From NCBI GenBank assembly GCA_041608535.1, contig JBFISM010000176.1, forward strand, positions 1-6,077: a stretch of DNA of 6,077 nt, read 5' to 3'. Of this stretch, positions 5,513-6,077 are shown piece by piece (within the stretch, counting starts at the first letter, position 1; the number at the start of each line of letters is the position of its first letter). The stretch comes from JBFISM01 sp041608535 (GTDB lineage Bacteria > Actinomycetota > Acidimicrobiia > Spongiisociales > UBA5794). The notes under the pieces were generated by a model. The model was not told where the DNA came from, ran no database searches, and saw only the letters and a list, made by a program, of their open reading frames with translations. Position numbers and translations under genes: made by a program.

Positions 5513-6034
5513 TCACGGCCAGGTGTACGAGTAGGTTCCCGCAGGGCTCACGACATGGCTGAGCAGCTGCACGTCGCCGACAGGGGTGAACGTGTAGTTG
5601 CTGTCGAAGCCAGAGGTGAACAGCCTGCCGAAGCCCAACACCTCATGGCCGTAGACGAGTCTCGGCGCCAACGACTCCAGGGATCCGTAAAACCCCATGT
5701 CGACGTATGCCGCCAGCGAACCGTCGGCCACGTAGTACTGGACGCCCGCGACGTCCAAGTAGCCACTTGCAGCGAAGAAGCCCACGACCGCAGCGGAGTC
5801 GCCGTCGACCCATGCCTGCGTATAGTCGTCAAGCATTGCGATCATTTCTTCCTGACGGGGGGTGAGATCGCCGCCATCGGCCACGATCACGTCGGGGTCG
5901 CTGCGTAGCATCCAGGAACCAAACGCACCCATCGCAAGGGCGATCACGGCCACCACGGCCACGATCACCCAGATTCGGCGCATCTTCGGCGGCGAGGTCG
6001 CGACGTCATGTTCGAGGCGTTCGATCGTCCTCAT
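5513..6034 (-). CDS. Membrane-anchored protein with probable NTF2/SnoaL-like domain (173 aa)
   Basis: I do not recognise a specific family. A short basic N-terminal tail (residues 1-20, ending KMRR) is followed by one strong hydrophobic segment (21-42), with no cleavage or lipobox cysteine, so it is probably a signal anchor with the remainder outside the membrane. Residues about 57-173 look like an NTF2/SnoaL-type cone fold: a first helix (LTPRQEEMIAMLDDYTQAWVDGD, 57-79, ending in the typical AWxxGD turn), a GFF segment (85-87), then alternating strands and a C-terminal TYSYTWP (167-173). Such domains bind small ligands or act as association modules. Start ATG 6034-6032 is chosen because AGGAGG (6041-6046 on the complementary strand) sits 6 bases upstream. 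A TTG at 6040 touches the Shine-Dalgarno sequence and is less likely. It stands alone and convergent to the DUF3291 gene. Translation is well supported; function is unknown. Confidence 0.8.
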   Translation of the reverse strand: MRTIERLEHDVATSPPKMRRIWVIVAVVAVIALAMGAFGSWMLRSDPDVIVADGGDLTPRQEEMIAMLDDYTQAWVDGDSAAVVGFFAASGYLDVAGVQYYVADGSLAAYVDMGFYGSLESLAPRLVYGHEVLGFGRLFTSGFDSNYTFTPVGDVQLLSHVVSPAGTYSYTWP

Positions 6035-6040
6035 CCGCAA

Positions 6041-6046
6041 CCTCCT
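6041..6046 (-). promoter_or_regulatory. Strong Shine-Dalgarno deciding the start of the membrane-anchored protein
   Basis: Read on the - strand, AGGAGG occupies 6046-6041, with the 6-base spacer TTGCGG before ATG 6034. This is close to the ideal arrangement and rules against the TTG at 6040. Confidence 0.85.
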
Positions 6047-6050
6047 CTCT

Positions 6051-6064
6051 CGTGCTTGAGCACG
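6051..6064. promoter_or_regulatory. 14-bp near-palindrome upstream of the - strand gene, possible operator
   Basis: CGTGCT (6051-6056) and AGCACG (6059-6064) are reverse complements around a central TG. The site lies 17 bases upstream of the ATG on the - strand, next to the ribosome site, where a repressor could bind in the leader. The window ends 13 bases later, so the promoter itself cannot be placed. Confidence 0.35.
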
Positions 6065-6077
6065 GCTCTCTACTCTC

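Noticed and set aside
1..6077. tRNA, rRNA, CRISPR array, insertion sequence or riboswitch
   Set aside because: No cloverleaf, repeat-spacer array, transposase motif or terminal inverted repeats were visible, and genes fill nearly all the window.

Overview
The window is GC-rich, densely packed bacterial DNA. Codons strongly favour G or C in the third position, GTG starts and TGA stops are used, and intergenic gaps are short. The gene families point to an actinobacterium: an actinobacterial-type PcrA/UvrD helicase with an intein, plus SdpI-like, DUF429 and DUF3291 proteins. Assignment to a particular order (for example Acidimicrobiia-like lineages) would be a guess, because no marker gene in the window decides it. 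No rRNA, tRNA, CRISPR array, insertion sequence or phage gene is visible.

Region 1 (1-2760, + strand) holds the 3' three quarters of a PcrA/UvrD-type DNA helicase whose N-terminal part, including Walker A, lies upstream of the window. The reading frame is interrupted in frame by a 352-residue intein (274-1329). It sits inside helicase motif III, directly after the ATP-sensing glutamine and before a serine. The Hint splicing blocks look intact. The roughly 215-residue insert inside the intein carries neither LAGLIDADG nor HNH motifs. Its first half has a strand-strand-helix-strand-helix order resembling a degenerate GIY-YIG nuclease, and its second half is unexplained. This intein is the most interesting object in the window.

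Region 2 (2761-3923) contains a short spacer with a GC-rich hairpin and a thrice-repeated CCGCCCGG motif. It then has a small SdpI-like membrane protein (+ strand) and a convergent DUF429 gene (- strand). The two genes overlap by 7 bp, and a perfect 9-bp inverted repeat is centred on the SdpI-like stop codon.

Region 3 (3924-5512) is a likely two-gene operon on the + strand: a zinc-independent NAD(P)H:quinone oxidoreductase (Qor type) and a DUF3291 protein, joined by an ATGA overlap. A 9-bp hairpin over the second gene's stop codon and a separate 11-bp inverted repeat fill the gap to the next gene.

Region 4 (5513-6077) is a - strand gene for a single-pass membrane-anchored protein with a probable NTF2/SnoaL-like outer domain. 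It has a strong AGGAGG ribosome binding site, with a 14-bp near-palindrome just upstream.

Apart from the Qor/DUF3291 pair, the genes do not form an obvious pathway. This looks like ordinary chromosomal housekeeping territory carrying one selfish protein element.
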